Assembly: GCA_022478985.1 (NCBI GenBank)
Contig: JAKSZP010010627.1
Span: forward strand, 62,001-126,000
Direction of reading: 5' to 3'
Origin: Massospora cicadina
Lineage: Eukaryota > Entomophthoromycota > Entomophthoromycetes > Entomophthorales > Entomophthoraceae
Length of the DNA: 64,000 nt
Part shown: positions 47,250-58,905 of the stretch, in pieces
Position numbering within the stretch: position 1 is the first letter of the stretch
Layout: the number at the start of each line of letters is the position of its first letter
Notes under the pieces: generated by a model
The model's input: only the letters and a program-made list of their open reading frames with translations
Databases searched by the model: none
What the model was told of the DNA's origin: nothing
Program-made: the position numbers and the translations under genes

Positions 47250-48110
47250 TTAGATATACTTTGAGAGCTTTAATTTGATATTTGCCTTACGTAGCCATTG
47301 AAACACCTCCTTCAGGTGATTAAGATTTTCATTATAAGTTTATGAAAATACTGTGATGTCATTGAGGTACATGATGACGCAACTTAACTTCAAATCCTGC
47401 ATAATATGGTCCATCGCACACTGGAAAGTTGTAGGTGCGTTGCATAACCCTTGAGGTAATCAGGTTGGTTGGAAGAGACCTTCACTACAAATGAGAGCAC
47501 ATTTCTCCTGGTCTTCAAAGGAAAGGTCAATTTGCCAACAGCCACTAGCCATTTCCAGGGGCTGATAAGAAATTAGAGCCAGAGAGTAGGGCCAGGGCGT
47601 TAACAATGCGGGAAATAGGATAACTATCCTTTTTCATGAGGTTATTTAACTTGTGATAGTCCATAACTATCCAATAACCTCCATTTTTCTTTTTAATTAG
47701 CAAGAGGGGGAAGACCAAGGGCTTTGTGAAGGAATGAATAACCCCGCATCTAATAACTGCTGGAACTCTGTCCTCATTTGCTGTTCCTCCACCTTTGACT
47801 TGTGATAAGATTTGGACCTAATAGGATGGGCTTCACCCACATCAATGGAGTGGCACCAGCCCTTCATGTGGCCAAAGTCATTTTCATATTCGGAGAATAT
47901 GTCGCTATAGTCATCTAGAAGTGTATAAAGTTTTTCTAGATCATCCAGGGTTAGCTTATCCGAGATATGGACGTTGAGTAAGGTACATACCAGGTTATCC
48001 TTTGGCAGGCCCATATTCATCATAGAGCTAATGGAGTGAATTTGTTCAATGTCCTCTACAGGGAATAACAAGCCCCTGCCAATTTCCTAGTGTTTTTTCA
48101 CAACTATGTC
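47250..48110 (-). pseudogene. Ty3-I copy 2 reverse transcriptase, decayed
   Basis: The 124-codon frame 48071-47697 covers the N-terminal segment (NDFGHMKGWCHSIDVGEAHP, QQMRTEFQQLLDAGLFIP). A frameshift then leads to GGYWIVMDYHKLNNLMKKDS and a LPQGLCNAPTTF segment near 47440. The catalytic box reads YLND at 47369-47358, again with Asn for the first Asp of YxDD. NENLNHLKEVFQWLRK follows. Confidence 0.85.
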
Positions 48111-48399
48111 ATTCTAGGTGAGTTCCCTAACAGTAGAGTAATAAGCCTTTGGTAAACTGGGTTAAAAATGTCAGGTAATACCTGAGGCTCCCAGGGATTA
48201 ACGCCCTCAATACTTACAAGGTGCAGCAAACAGTGCCGTGGGATTTAAAGTGTGATTTTTGTGTCAACCACTCGTTTTTCACCAGGCTTAATCAAGACCT
48301 CATCTGCAGCATAGAAAGGGATACCTTCCCTAGAGTCCACTGTATCAGGCAATTTCCTTTTGTTGCGTCCAGAAGTGGAAAAAGGCAAAGGTAAAGCTG

Positions 48400-48830
48400 A
48401 GAAGGTAATACGACCAGGCAAGAATATTCATGCTTGTTGGGTTCTTTATTGGATAAGACTAACGGAATTCATAGTTGAGTAACAAGAGGTAACTTTGCTT
48501 CAGGTTGATTATTCCCTTGTACTAAATAATAAATTGAGTGCCTATGAGAATATCTTTTTCGTTGTCATATAAAGCCAAAGCTGGGGCTGATAAAATAAGC
48601 TTCCCAATTTGAATGGGAAGGAAAGAGTATGCATTTTTTACACAGGTATTATTTGGGCTAGCAGTTCCAAATTCTTGCGTACACTCCATGTCAGGAGCTA
48701 TCTTTATCTTTTTTATTAAGCTTAGTGGAGATCATGTTAACGGAAGAGCCAGTTTCCAGGATGTCCATTATTCAGACCTTTTGGATGTTTACACCAACCT
48801 TAGTGATCGTTCCTTCAAAGTTAGGTGACA
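48400..48830 (-). pseudogene. Ty3-I copy 2 protease, decayed
   Basis: On the minus strand IMDILETGSSVNMIST has ETG at 48756-48748 where DTG is required, so the catalytic Asp is lost in this copy. The second-lobe region and the sequence NYEFR-SLIQ (counterpart of NYEVPLVLSN in copy 1) follow toward 48470. Confidence 0.7.
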
Positions 48831-48999
48831 AAGCTAAGACCTCTTTGAGCCGGAAGGTGGAGGTTAGTTTTTAGAAGGATCAGGGTATTATTTAAAGATG
48901 GATTTTATGGGATGCACCCGCTAAAGAGGGAGAATCAAGCCAGCTAATAATTGGTCATATCGCTGGCAGTGTCAATAACTTTTGGAAAGCCCTAGTATT

Positions 49000-50070
49000 T
49001 GGATGAGGTATTTTTCCACATGTATGGTGGTCTCGTCTAATCCTCCGGCGTTCAAATGATCAGTAACCTCCACTTCTGCCGGGACTCCCAGTATATAGTA
49101 ACCAACTTCATCGTAACCCCCTCATATTCCCCCCAAGGGTATCTCACCAATGGACAAGTCTGCGATGGAGGTAGGGGAGACAGCCACACGAGACATAATA
49201 GCCTTAGGGCGCGCATTCACCAGCTTAGCTGGTGGGATAGGCACAGCGGCTTTAGTGAGCTTGTTTGGATTTATGGTTTTTACTACCTTACAGGGCTCTG
49301 ATACATAAGAAGGTGTGATATCCTTTTTAAGTCGCACTGACAAAACAGGTTTTTCAGGGAGAATAGTCATAAGTGAGCTCATTCCCAACTGTTCAACAGG
49401 TGGAAGCTCATCAATGGTTAGAGCTGAAGGTTTTTACCTCAGCTTCATTTGTTGTGGCACATAAATGAAATTAGCCACATCTCACAAATCCTCTTTGATG
49501 TCACGGATGACTTTAAAGTAGCATTAAAAGAGATGATATGCCTAGCTAGTGAGAGCTGCTTGGTAACCCAGTTAACAGGATGGCAATAACATCATCAAGG
49601 GTGAGCATGTTAGAGGTGGATAACCTACGCGCAGCAAATGAAATTGTTCAGCAAAAGCAATGGGAGATTCACTTTCATACATGCTAGGGCGTATAAAAGC
49701 CTGTTTTTACTGTGTAGACTCTGCTTTGATCCAAATTTAGCCAAAGGAGCCTTTAACACCTCTGCCCAAGTTTGCAAAGGGTCCAGGTAAAGAACTATCA
49801 TCTCTTATGCTTGGCGGCTTAAATAAGGAAGGAAGTGTTTAACTTTTTGCTTTTCCGTTGCCCCATACATGGCAGCTTAATAAACATACAAAAAAGGAAC
49901 AATGCTCTCTTCACCAGGGATGTAATTGTCACTAGAAAGTGGTTTTATTGGGCGCTGCTCAGGTTCTTTAGGTGAGATAGAGCACTTGCTAGTTGATTTT
50001 CCAAAGCAACTAAACGTGATTCCACAGGAAGAGGGAAAGTGGGAGAGTTACTCATGTTTGAAGCCTCCAT
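49000..50070 (-). pseudogene. Ty3-I copy 2 gag, decayed
   Basis: The start ATG at 50070 gives MEASNMSNSPTFPLPVESRL and then VALENQLASALSHLKNL, a likely coiled-coil N-terminus. The middle is broken by frameshifts. The 88-codon frame 49388-49122 (LKKDITPSYVSEPCKVVKTI, PPAKLVNARPKAIMSRVAVS) matches copy 1. The start lies about 30 bases after the primer binding site. Confidence 0.75.
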
Positions 50071-50100
50071 TTTTTGACGATTTTTCTGTTGTATAGGTGT

Positions 50101-50118
50101 CCCCTGTAGTGAGCACCA
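50101..50118 (-). promoter_or_regulatory. Primer binding site of Ty3-I copy 2
   Basis: On the minus strand TGGTGCTCACTACAGGGG lies three bases after the 5' LTR end (GGATTCCTGCA). The TGG start fits pairing with the CCA end of a tRNA. The matching tRNA is not identified. Confidence 0.7.
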
Positions 50119-50121
50119 TTT

Positions 50122-50859
50122 TGCAGGAATCCATCTGTGTTCTTTCTCACTGGTGCCTAATGCCGCTAGATTCCTCAAAGATTTTTTTAAATTAAAAATA
50201 AAGCACTACTAAAAAATTAATTTCTAAAATTTTTATTAGTAGCGCTGGGAATAAAGGAAAATGGTCCCTTTTGATATTTGACTGAACAGTACTTAAACTG
50301 TATCAAGGGTTGGGGGAATTTGAGGATAGGTTCTGAATAGCTTAGACTAGTTCAAATTAGGATATGTGGGAAAGCAGCCTATTGAAGTTCGAGATAATCA
50401 CTTCATTTTAGCTGAACAATGAAAAGGGAATTATTATTGGCCAAAATTACCTGTGGGGTAACGCTTTGATGAACTTCAGCCAAACCCATTATAAAATTTA
50501 TTGCATCTTGGGGGACCCCTGCCATGCCTATAAAAGTTGTGGGCCCCGCGTAGGTGCTTGAAGGGACCTGGTTGAGGCTGGTGGAGTACTGTCTGATGGA
50601 CAACCCAGGATCCGCCATATGGTCAGCGAAATCTGACTGCTCAATTTTGTGTACATTGCCCTTGTAATATTAAATCATGTTACCCCAATTAGTGGGGTTC
50701 CACCAAGGATCAACCAGGGTCTTATGGTCGATGAGATTTTTATTATTATCAATATCACTCTTAAAATCATCTCAAACTTGTAAATGGTTGACATTTCCCC
50801 TTTTTGCTGAATTTGACCTTAAACATTCTTTATTCAGCTGAGAGGGCAAAGGCCCAACA
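50122..50859 (-). repeat. 5' LTR of Ty3-I copy 2
   Basis: 738 bases on the minus strand from TGTTGGGCCTTTGCCC to GGATTCCTGCA. It carries the same internal frame as the 3' LTR (ADPGLSIRQYSTSLNQVPSS and AINFIMGLAEVHQSV, 50618-50403), with one stop upstream (MI-stop-YYKG). Confidence 0.92.
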
Positions 50860-50984
50860 GCTGGATAAAGGCTTTTCTGGTCTAATGCCACCCCATTACA
50901 CCTTGACATGATTCTGTATCACAGCTGAGACGCCTTTGAGATGATGTTTTGGGTTACGCTGTGTGGTAAAATTGTTATTACTGA

Positions 50985-51650
50985 TCTTTGGGCTTAATAT
51001 ATTGCTATATTGATCTGTTGCTAAATTGACGACAAATTTTTTTATATTAAATTAGATTTGAGGTATGTCATTTTATTGCCGCCGTTATGAAATCTGGTAT
51101 AAGTAACAGATGAACATATACAATCCTTCCAGAAGAAACCACATTGGATCAAATCTTGAAGTTAACATTGAATTAAAAGAAATATACTTGGCTACAAGTT
51201 GGAAATAGCAAGGCTAATCCAAACACCTATCTGGCAACATTGGAATGATTGCCATAACTAGCATAAGAACAGAAATGATGAAACAAGGGGGGGACGATTT
51301 AGTATGATAACCCAGAAGTGTGGAGCAGCCAGGTTAGAAAAGAGCAGAAATATAAACCAGCAGTATGACACTTCCAGTTTAAAAAGAAATTACAGAAGGA
51401 TTAACCGCCGTTGTGACTGTCATTATAGAAAGAAAATAACGAGAAGCTCTTTAATAAATTGGATGTGCAACTATACCAAAAATAAAGAATATATAGACGT
51501 TTATCATCATAGTAAATACTATAATATAAGCAAGGGACGGCAATTGTCATATTGCATTCCTGGTGCATCATTGTTATATATATCATGTGCTACCTTTCAC
51601 CAGAAGATACACACTTATATATGATATCTGCTGGAAACGCAGTTGTGGTG
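50985..51650. repeat. Long direct repeat Z, copy 1
   Basis: About 660 bases homologous to 55340-56000 in the same orientation, for example cagatgaacatata at 51107 and 55470, gatgaaacaagg at 51277 and 55638, and agaaaagagcagaaa at 51336 and 55702. It may be an LTR pair around the sequence between them. The ends could not be fixed. Confidence 0.7.
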
Positions 51651-53230
51651 CTTACTATAAGGGGCTCCCAATTCAACTTAACAATAACCTTCACATAGCA
51701 AATTCATGTCAAGTTTCTCTAGCACTAACGGTAATTTATACAAGCTTACCAAGTCAAAATAACGTGCCAAAATTATAAACGCTTTGGATGCATCATGACA
51801 AACCAACAACATACTATCTGCAAGCATAAATTACTGGAAGAACAACCCAAAAGAGGTCTTTGGTCAACTTTGGAACATTGGGTATCATCCCTCCTATTAA
51901 ATGATATCCTTGATGACTTGGTCTAGCATTTACACTGCATCAAATGAAAATTGGATGCTGAGAAGGATTGACAAAAATGCCAATATGAGATCAATGAATA
52001 AAAGTGAGATTGTAAAAAAGCATAGCTTTGCTACAACAAGAATAGAACTGAGAAGATTGCAGAAGAGCTCTTTATGTAGTGAGAAGGCAACAAAATTTAA
52101 ATTACATACATAGAAGTATTTGGTGACAAAGGATATGCCTCGCCAAGAGGAATTCTCTAAGTATCTTCTGTTTTTTTGCTGAGTAAAAGACTACCCCATG
52201 GAAGACCACAAGAGACTCAAGTCTCACTCCTCAACTCAAGTGCAATCCTCATATTGATGCAACTTGCACCGGTCAGGAGGCACCACAGTTTGCCCCAGAC
52301 CATGCAGCCCTAAGATGAAAAATAGTGTTTGCAAAGGTAACCTGATCCATTTAACAAAAATGGAAAGGTATAGGGATTTTCAAGCGCTTCAAAGTCGTCT
52401 TGGAAGGAGATTCAAATTTTAAAAGCAAAGCTATTGATATCCACCTTAGATGTTGAGAGCGCCAACCAGGTCGCTTGCTATTAATGGCAGCTCCATCACC
52501 TAGAAGTAAGTTAAGGACATGGTGCTACAATAATTTGAAACCCTGAGAAAACATGGCCCATCAAAAGGCTGACTTTTTGATTATCTGCTTTAGGTGGAAT
52601 CAAACTTTGACCAAGTTTACCATTCAATTCTTATAGAATCCCACATCTTAGTAGGAGCGGGCTTATTATCTGAAACTGATGTTAAGATTGCAATGACTTC
52701 AGAGGTGAAAAGCATCATGAGCTCTTCAATGTGATGGCCCCAGGTTTGCAAGGAGATTACCTTACTCAAAATTTTTAATTACCTGAAATGACTAACTGTA
52801 ATGTTCAGACCCACCAACTTGGAAAGTGTTAGGATTCTCCCTGGATTAGGAGAAAGCTTTGTCCAGGGGGAAAATCGATATAATTAAATGAAGGGCATAA
52901 TTTTCAGATGGCCCAATAATTTCGAGAATAGAGTTCAATTCAACTAGAATACTGAATTTGGGGCTTTGCTAGAATTATGCTGAATTCTGGGAAAATGTAC
53001 ATCTCCTATTCATTATCTAATCTCTATCCACTCTTTATCTATTCCCACATATCTTAGTATTGGGACTTTCCTATAGGTCCCATAACACTACCCTAAAATA
53101 TCCCTATTCCTATTCTTATATTTTGAAGCACTATAAATAATGCTAGATTATTTTTTTAATAAAATACTTCTCATCAGAACTCTTATTTTATTTTACTTAA
53201 CTTTAATGGAGAACGCCTCGTCCAAGGCTG
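51651..53230. other. No gene recognised
   Basis: Mostly AT-rich. Small frames at 51901-52113 and elsewhere look random. A short GC-richer part at 52200-52310 has no recognisable content. Confidence 0.3.
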
Positions 53231-53236
53231 CTAACT

Positions 53237-53881
53237 TCAGAGCCCTGCCTTCATATGATTGTGCCACCAGTGATTCATCCCTGGTGGCCCAACAGAAAGT
53301 AAGATGCCAATAACATTTTTTGGCCACCCTCCTCGAGCACCCTGACACAGGCAGCCTATAATCCTCCGTTCAACCCTTGTATAAAAACTTTTTATAATGC
53401 TCATAGATGTGTTGCCTCCAAATTGATATGCTATTGCCTCGGACAACAAAGACACTGCAGTACACTGCCCTTCCAAGCGGCAAGTCAACGTCATACAGAT
53501 GAACCTGTACAGCTAGGGAATAAACTGGGTGAAGTAGAGAAGAAACACTTTATCTCTGCCACTACGACTTCACTTGACCCACTTAGGCACAGTGAACTTT
53601 TCCACAATATACTCAAGGCTTCCTTAACAAGCTATTATTCCAGAGGTCTGGTGATGACATACACATACTGGACCGCTCTCAAGCAAAAAAAGTGGCTTCA
53701 AAGGAATCACACTAAGAAAATGATAAGCCCTATGTGTATCAAATACCCAAGCGTAATCTATGAGAGAAGCCCTAACATTTTCCAGCAAACCATCTCTTGA
53801 GGGTGTCAATGTTTCCATACAATCAATGTTTGCTAAGAGATATTTGCAGATATGGAACAGCATTAAACGTCTCCTGAACAA
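53237..53881 (-). pseudogene. Decayed reading frame, unknown, part 2
   Basis: One minus-strand frame runs 645 bases with three interruptions, giving pieces of 85 codons each at the ends (YAWVFDTHRAYHFLSVIPLK, RRIIGCLCQGARGGWPKN). It is in the same phase as the frame at 55310-54101, though an A/T-rich low-complexity stretch separates them. WVFDTHRAYHF faintly recalls the start of a Ty1/copia protease but lacks DTG or DSG. Family unknown. Confidence 0.35.
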
Positions 53882-53924
53882 GAAAATCTCACAAGAGATA
53901 CTTATGTTAAAAGTTAAAGGAAAT

Positions 53925-54010
53925 AAAGAAAAGAAGAAAGAAGAAAAGCAAAAAGGAAAAAAGTAAAAAGTAAAGATATATAAATAATATATATATAACG
54001 ATAAAGTGAT
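53925..54010. repeat. Purine-rich and AT low-complexity tract
   Basis: Runs of aaagaagaaag and aaaaagtaaaaag grade into tataaataatatatatata. Simple-sequence expansion; no coding meaning. Confidence 0.8.
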
Positions 54011-54100
54011 AATAAAATAATACTAGATGCACTTTATTAGGAAAAAGCATATATTAGAACTGCACTATCATGTCCCATACCATAACCTTTTTTGTCATTG

Positions 54101-55310
54101 TCAGCCTTCTCTAGCTGCCTCCCATGATAGCTGCCGATGGAACACCCACTTTGGCAACTTCTTCCTAGGTAGCCTGGATGACTCAACCATTATAGACACC
54201 ATAACTTTTTTTTGCATAGTGTTAGACCCAACCTTGGGAGAGGGTGGCATCAGAACCAATTTAGGGGATGATCTGCCCTCAGGAGGGGGAGAGGCCTCCA
54301 TGGATGGCCCAATGGATGAATAAGAATTAGGAGACCATGGGCTGGGACAACAAAAAGGATGAACTATAGAACGACAATTGAGGCAGATTCATTCCTGCAC
54401 AGCCACTGGGAGACCCCACAACCACATTCACTGACTACTTTAAGATAACAAGGAATAGTTGATAAACGGAGGAACAAATGCAGCAGATAATTGAAAGGAA
54501 GTTACATCCCTTCCTGGGGAGAAAAGGAGGCTCTCAACGCCAAACAATTAACCAAGAAGACATCCATTCTAGGGTAACTACAGGAAGGAGTGTAGTGATG
54601 AAATAGGCAGTCTGTCACAGCCATTCAACAGCCACCTAGTAGTAATCCACCCTAGGATGAGTCTTTCCAGGTAAAAGGAAGCAGCTATGTTACCAATAGG
54701 AGACATTAATGGGAAATACTTCTCTGGATCACTTGCATCTATTGCATAAAAAGCAGCAGACACTCTGTCATGCATACAGTTGAGGCTATCATTTTGGAAA
54801 TTGACATCCAGCGAGAAGAAGCATTCTGGCGCATTAGAGGTCTCCCCTGTTCAACTAAGAAGAACATAACATGAAAATTGTAAAAGGTAATGAATGTTTT
54901 CTTCTCCAGGTATGACCAGAAGCTGGGGCAACTCAAAGCGAGCAAAGCAGTTGGCCATGAGAAGCACTGCCTCCAGAAATGGCGTCTTTTTGAGGCTCCA
55001 GTCCTTTTGCAACTGCACCACAATATTACTGAAAGTGGCTCACCAGAAAATTAGGTAGCCAACAAGCTATGGAAGGAGCTGCTCTTGTGACAGGGTGACT
55101 TGAACATATACTATGGGAGCACCATCTGCAGTGGGGACATTGGGGAAGTCAGGCAGCAGGATAGGGTCCAACTCGAAAATATTGTCCTCATTCATCAATT
55201 TAAGAAACAAGATGCTGTTTGGGGCAGCAAATAACCAAATTGGACCCTGAAGTTTTACTTTAAAATTACCAATGAATAAAAGTTGACACCGCTTATACTA
55301 TTGTTTAGTC
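54101..55310 (-). pseudogene. Decayed reading frame, unknown, part 1
   Basis: A single minus-strand frame can be followed for about 400 codons with about nine stops and no frameshift. Its first 220 codons contain only three stops: RCQLLFIGNFKVKLQGPIWL, NEDNIFELDPILLPDFPNVP, LEAVLLMANCFARFELPQLL, ECFFSLDVNFQNDSLNCMHD and DPEKYFPLMSPIGNIAASFY. A Cys-His segment CLNCRSIVHPFCC near 54370 has CX2CX4H spacing. A Pro-rich end (EASPPPEGRSSPKLVLMPPS) follows. It begins just inside repeat Z copy 2, where gag of a minus-strand LTR element would start. I do not recognise the family. Confidence 0.5.
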
Positions 55311-55339
55311 TAGGGGGTACATTAGAAAATCAATGTTGT

Positions 55340-56000
55340 TGACCATTAGGAGATTATCTATTGAACTTTGTCAGTTGCCAAATCAGTGACCAAAATGTTT
55401 ACTATAGCCAATTAGAATTGAGATATGGTGGTTGATTGTCACTATTATGAAAATTAGTAGAAAATACAGATGAACATATATGATTCCGCTGGAAAAAAAC
55501 ACAAAAGGGGTAAATTTTTAAGTATACTATTGAGTTTAAATAATTCAGACTCAGCTATATGTTAAGATAGTGAGGCTAATCCATCTGAAACCTAATTAGC
55601 AGCAGTGGAGTGGTTTCCATGACTAATATAAGAATGAAGATGATGAAACAAGGAGGGGACCATTTGGTAAGATAAACCAGAATTGCAATTCTGCCAGGGT
55701 AGAAAAGAGCAGAAAGATAAACCAGCAGTATGACTGCCTATGTAAAAAATAAATAGTGGAAAGGATTAACCAGAAGTGCAACTTTGCATTAAATGGAAAA
55801 TTTTATGAAGAGAACCTCTAAACCAGGAGTAGTTTGAATCTGACAAAAGAATTATATAGATGTTTATTGTTTTCATTTTAATATCATGATATTTAAGGTA
55901 TAACGATTATCATATTGCCTTCCCATTGCATCAGAAATCTAAATTTTGTGCAACTCTCTGCCAGACTATACATATTTCTAAATGCTATCCACTAAAAATT
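55340..56000. repeat. Long direct repeat Z, copy 2
   Basis: Homologous to 50985-51650; see that entry. If these are LTRs, the internal frame orientation suggests a minus-strand element with this copy as the 5' LTR. Confidence 0.7.
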
Positions 56001-56689
56001 TAACACTATTCTAACAGTGACAGAGTCTGGTTGAAGAAAAAGTGGTTTCTCTGCACCTCAGCCAAATGTCCAAGTGGCTTGCCAACACCCAAGCAAGCAG
56101 GAATCTCATGTTTGACTTTTACTAAGAGGCAATATAAGAGAAAACTCTTCATTTACAGGGCTTCCATTTGTTGATAGATGATTAGGCTCTTGGGTCAACA
56201 TAACTGTTACATTATAACATTAGCAATACTTGAAGTTTTTATAGATCCTAGTATCATTTAGATCTTGACTCATTAATATCAATAAAGAAGTAATTGTTAT
56301 CAAAGAATACTGCATTTATATAGCTAACTTTGTTATATTTTAACTGGTAAATTGAACTTTTTACAAAAGCCTTGCTGAGTTTTCCAGCCGTCAAATGGAC
56401 CAAGTTGCACAAAAGGATGTCCATGTTCTAGGACCTTAGAGGAACTTCTGAGTCACAAATTATATAATCGTTTCATTGTTGACATTGTAGATAGCAGGGC
56501 TAAATTTAGTGGGCAGGCTTCAAAGTTGCTTAAAGGGATGTGGTTATTCATAATAAAATATAGCAAGGTGCCAGAACCTACAGGATGACCAAGGCTTGCT
56601 AAATGACCTCACTAAAAATGTAAAACTTGGAATTTTATTTTTAAATTATATAAGCAAAAAACGATTATATCTTAAAACTTAAGAATCTT
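56001..56689. other. No gene recognised
   Basis: AT-rich sequence without a supportable frame, LTR end or RNA gene. Confidence 0.3.
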
Positions 56690-57190
56690 GTAGGATGGTA
56701 TGTTTTATAATGTTTGAGACATTTCATAGTGGAATAGCGATTGGGTTCTACTTGGACTTTAGGATAAAGCACGTGATGAGATGTCTTCATCTGTCTCTCA
56801 GTAGTCTTTCTAAATCTAAAAAAGGCTTCTTTGTAGCTTTGGTTTTACTCACATCCGGATCACCTATTCTTCTGTCAGTTGATTTAAGGGCAGATGGCTG
56901 TGTTATTCTTAGGTAGAATTGAATGTCAGGTGGATGTAATTTTGGGTTTAACTTGGTTCAATTTATCTTCATTTGTGGTGCACATTCTCAATGTCCCTTT
57001 AAGATCCTGTCAGAGGGGTACAAAGGTTCTAAGAGATCACTCATGTACCTGGTTGATGACTGTATATTTATTAAAGCTGATAATTAAATATACCAAACTA
57101 CTCTTATGCAGGACTTTATATGGACAAGAACAAGATGGTACGAGCTTGCTGGTTCTTCCCCACAATAAATTGGTAATAGAACATTACTAA
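56690..57190 (+). pseudogene. Retropepsin-like fragment of an LTR element
   Basis: The plus-strand frame 56695-56916 gives KKGFFVALVLLTSGSPILLS, resembling a protease active-site loop (LDSGSP) with Thr in place of the Asp. After a frame change, 56894-57190 reads MAVLFLGRIECQVDVILGLT then WFNLSSFVVHIL. VDVILGLTWF fits the ILGxxWL flap-to-dimer segment. It is opposite in orientation to the adjacent Ty3-IV and so belongs to another element. Moderate evidence only. Confidence 0.42.
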
Positions 57191-57199
57191 GCCCCTGGT

Positions 57200-58799
57200 T
57201 GGTACACTGGCAGAGAGGGCGTCGCAAGTTGATGCATCCCATCTACTGGGTAGCGGTATGCACCAAAGTATCCATGGACAGGGACTTCAGTCATATAATA
57301 TCATCCTATAAAGCACATAGGGTTATTTCAGAAGTTATGGGAGATGTTGACATCAGCAAGGGTTGCAAAGTATTTGGCAGGAAGGGTTCCCTGCCATAAA
57401 GCGCCTTAAAGGGAGACTACTTTATCACTCTGTGATAGCTGATCCAATAGGCCGCAGGGCACTTAGGAGAAAGGTTTTAATATATTGAGTCAGTGGTAGC
57501 CATCTTTCTTAAGGTTGAGATATATTTTGCCGTTTGTCATTTCTACAGCCCCATTAATTAAGGGGTCGTAGGGTGCTGCAAAATCCTGACATGTGCTGAA
57601 CAGGGCCGTCAATCCTTGGATCACCTTTGAGGTGAAATTGAGGCCATTGTTAATAGAAGCATCCTTGGACTACCATATTGGGTGAATAGTTTCCATTACA
57701 ATAATAAGGCGGTCGATCAGGCATGGCATAGGAACAGATACAGCTTTGATTAATTTAGTAAGGTGATCCATGGCCAGAATAATATATTGGTGACCATGGA
57801 CTCCTGTAAGCAGTGGACCTAAACATCAATGCTCACCATAGGGATAGAGGATGAAGGAGCAACTACTTGTTGTTAGAACATTGGGCTTGGCTTTCATGCT
57901 GGCGACAAGTGATACAAGCATCCAAAACATCTTAGATTGAGCTGAGCATTCTGTCCCAAAAATATTAAAACTTTAAAGATTGATAAGTTTTTTGTACGGC
58001 CTCATGCTCAGTTATAGTATGCCTTCCATAACAACCTCAGTTTGATTAGAGGGGCGGGCATAAGGGAGCCACCCTTTCTTTATTAATAAATATAGCATAC
58101 CATCAGTTATTTAAGTATTGGCCACTCGCCCTTTGAGCTCACTTTGGTTTTCAAGGGTTCTAACAGCCATAAGTTGGAGCGACAGAGGAGGTCATATAGG
58201 TGGTCCTCTTCAGTAAATAGAATGGTCAGGACTGGTAGACAGGAGAGACCTTCATCCTTTTGGTGGATGGCATCAGGTCATTAGACAATCAAAGGTCATA
58301 ATTTTGTAACCGGAAAGCTTACCAGGCTAACTGGCAATCAGGATCATGCACTGTTGTAGCTAGAAAAGGAAGTTGTGATTTGTCAATAGAGTGTCTATAA
58401 AGTCTCCGGTTCCTGGAGAGGTGGTTCACGCCGCATAGCCCCAATGCCAGGGAATTAGTCATCAGTACTATGGTAAAAATAGCCCCGCAGAGGGTGTGGG
58501 AACTAAATTAACATAAGGCGAGGTTGTTCAGCGCAGTATAAAATTATAGATATCGTATAAACAACAAGACTTGGGTGGGCCCCAAAGTGGAGTCCATATC
58601 CAAGCGGTGATCTGTGCTGGAGTGCTTGGGTGCCTCGGTCTGTAGAGGACCAGGGCGGTCCAGCGGTGCACCAGAAGCAATAGTGAAATTTGTGTAAATA
58701 AAATGGATAACGTTGTGAGAGATCTCATTAAAGAGGTCCATGTACTGGTTTTCCCAAATTACATAAGAAAAATGTAAACTAATAAGGGTTTTAATGAGG
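57200..58799 (-). pseudogene. Ty3-IV RNase H end and integrase, decayed
   Basis: On the minus strand, LGLCGVNHLSRN near 58440 is the end of RNase H (the N-VADALSR position). GRHTITEHEAVQKTYQSL near 58030-57975 and DACITCRQHE near 57930-57900 form the HHCC zinc domain. The catalytic core continues with SINNGLNFTSKVIQGLTALF near 57665-57600 and a LINGAVEMTNGKIYLNLKK-type segment (57565-57500), keeping the Glu. GREPFLPN near 57395-57370 is post-core. At 58799 the element is cut by element A. Confidence 0.75.
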
Positions 58800-58814
58800 A
58801 AGACCAGTGAGAAA
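58800..58814. repeat. Target-site duplication of element A, left copy
   Basis: aagaccagtgagaaa against aagaccaatgaaaaa at 60739-60753, 13 of 15 identical. Confidence 0.75.
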
Positions 58815-58905
58815 ATTTTTTTATTTTCACTCAATAACACATTTGAGTGAAATTAAAATTAAAGAACTAAACAACTCTGAAAAACTGAAAAACAGCAAAA
58901 CACCA

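Larger units (their letters stand above)
44597..50859 (-). mobile_element. Ty3-I copy 2: complete Ty3/gypsy element with both LTRs
   Basis: About 6.26 kb with two LTRs of 748 and 738 bases, a primer binding site, gag, protease, RT, RNase H, integrase and polypurine tract in order on the minus strand. Flanks gctga (44592-44596) and gctgg (50860-50864) are a target duplication with one change. All genes are broken, but several catalytic residues survive that copy 1 has lost. The two LTRs differ at many positions, so the insertion is old. Confidence 0.93.

Noticed and set aside
53624..53881. Ty1/copia protease at WVFDTHRAYHF
   Set aside because: The essential Gly of DTG/DSG is missing and no copia integrase or RT follows.
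54027..54323. 98-codon plus-strand frame ending in acidic sequence
   Set aside because: It is antisense to the longer minus-strand frame at 55310-54101, whose phase is kept over 1.2 kb.
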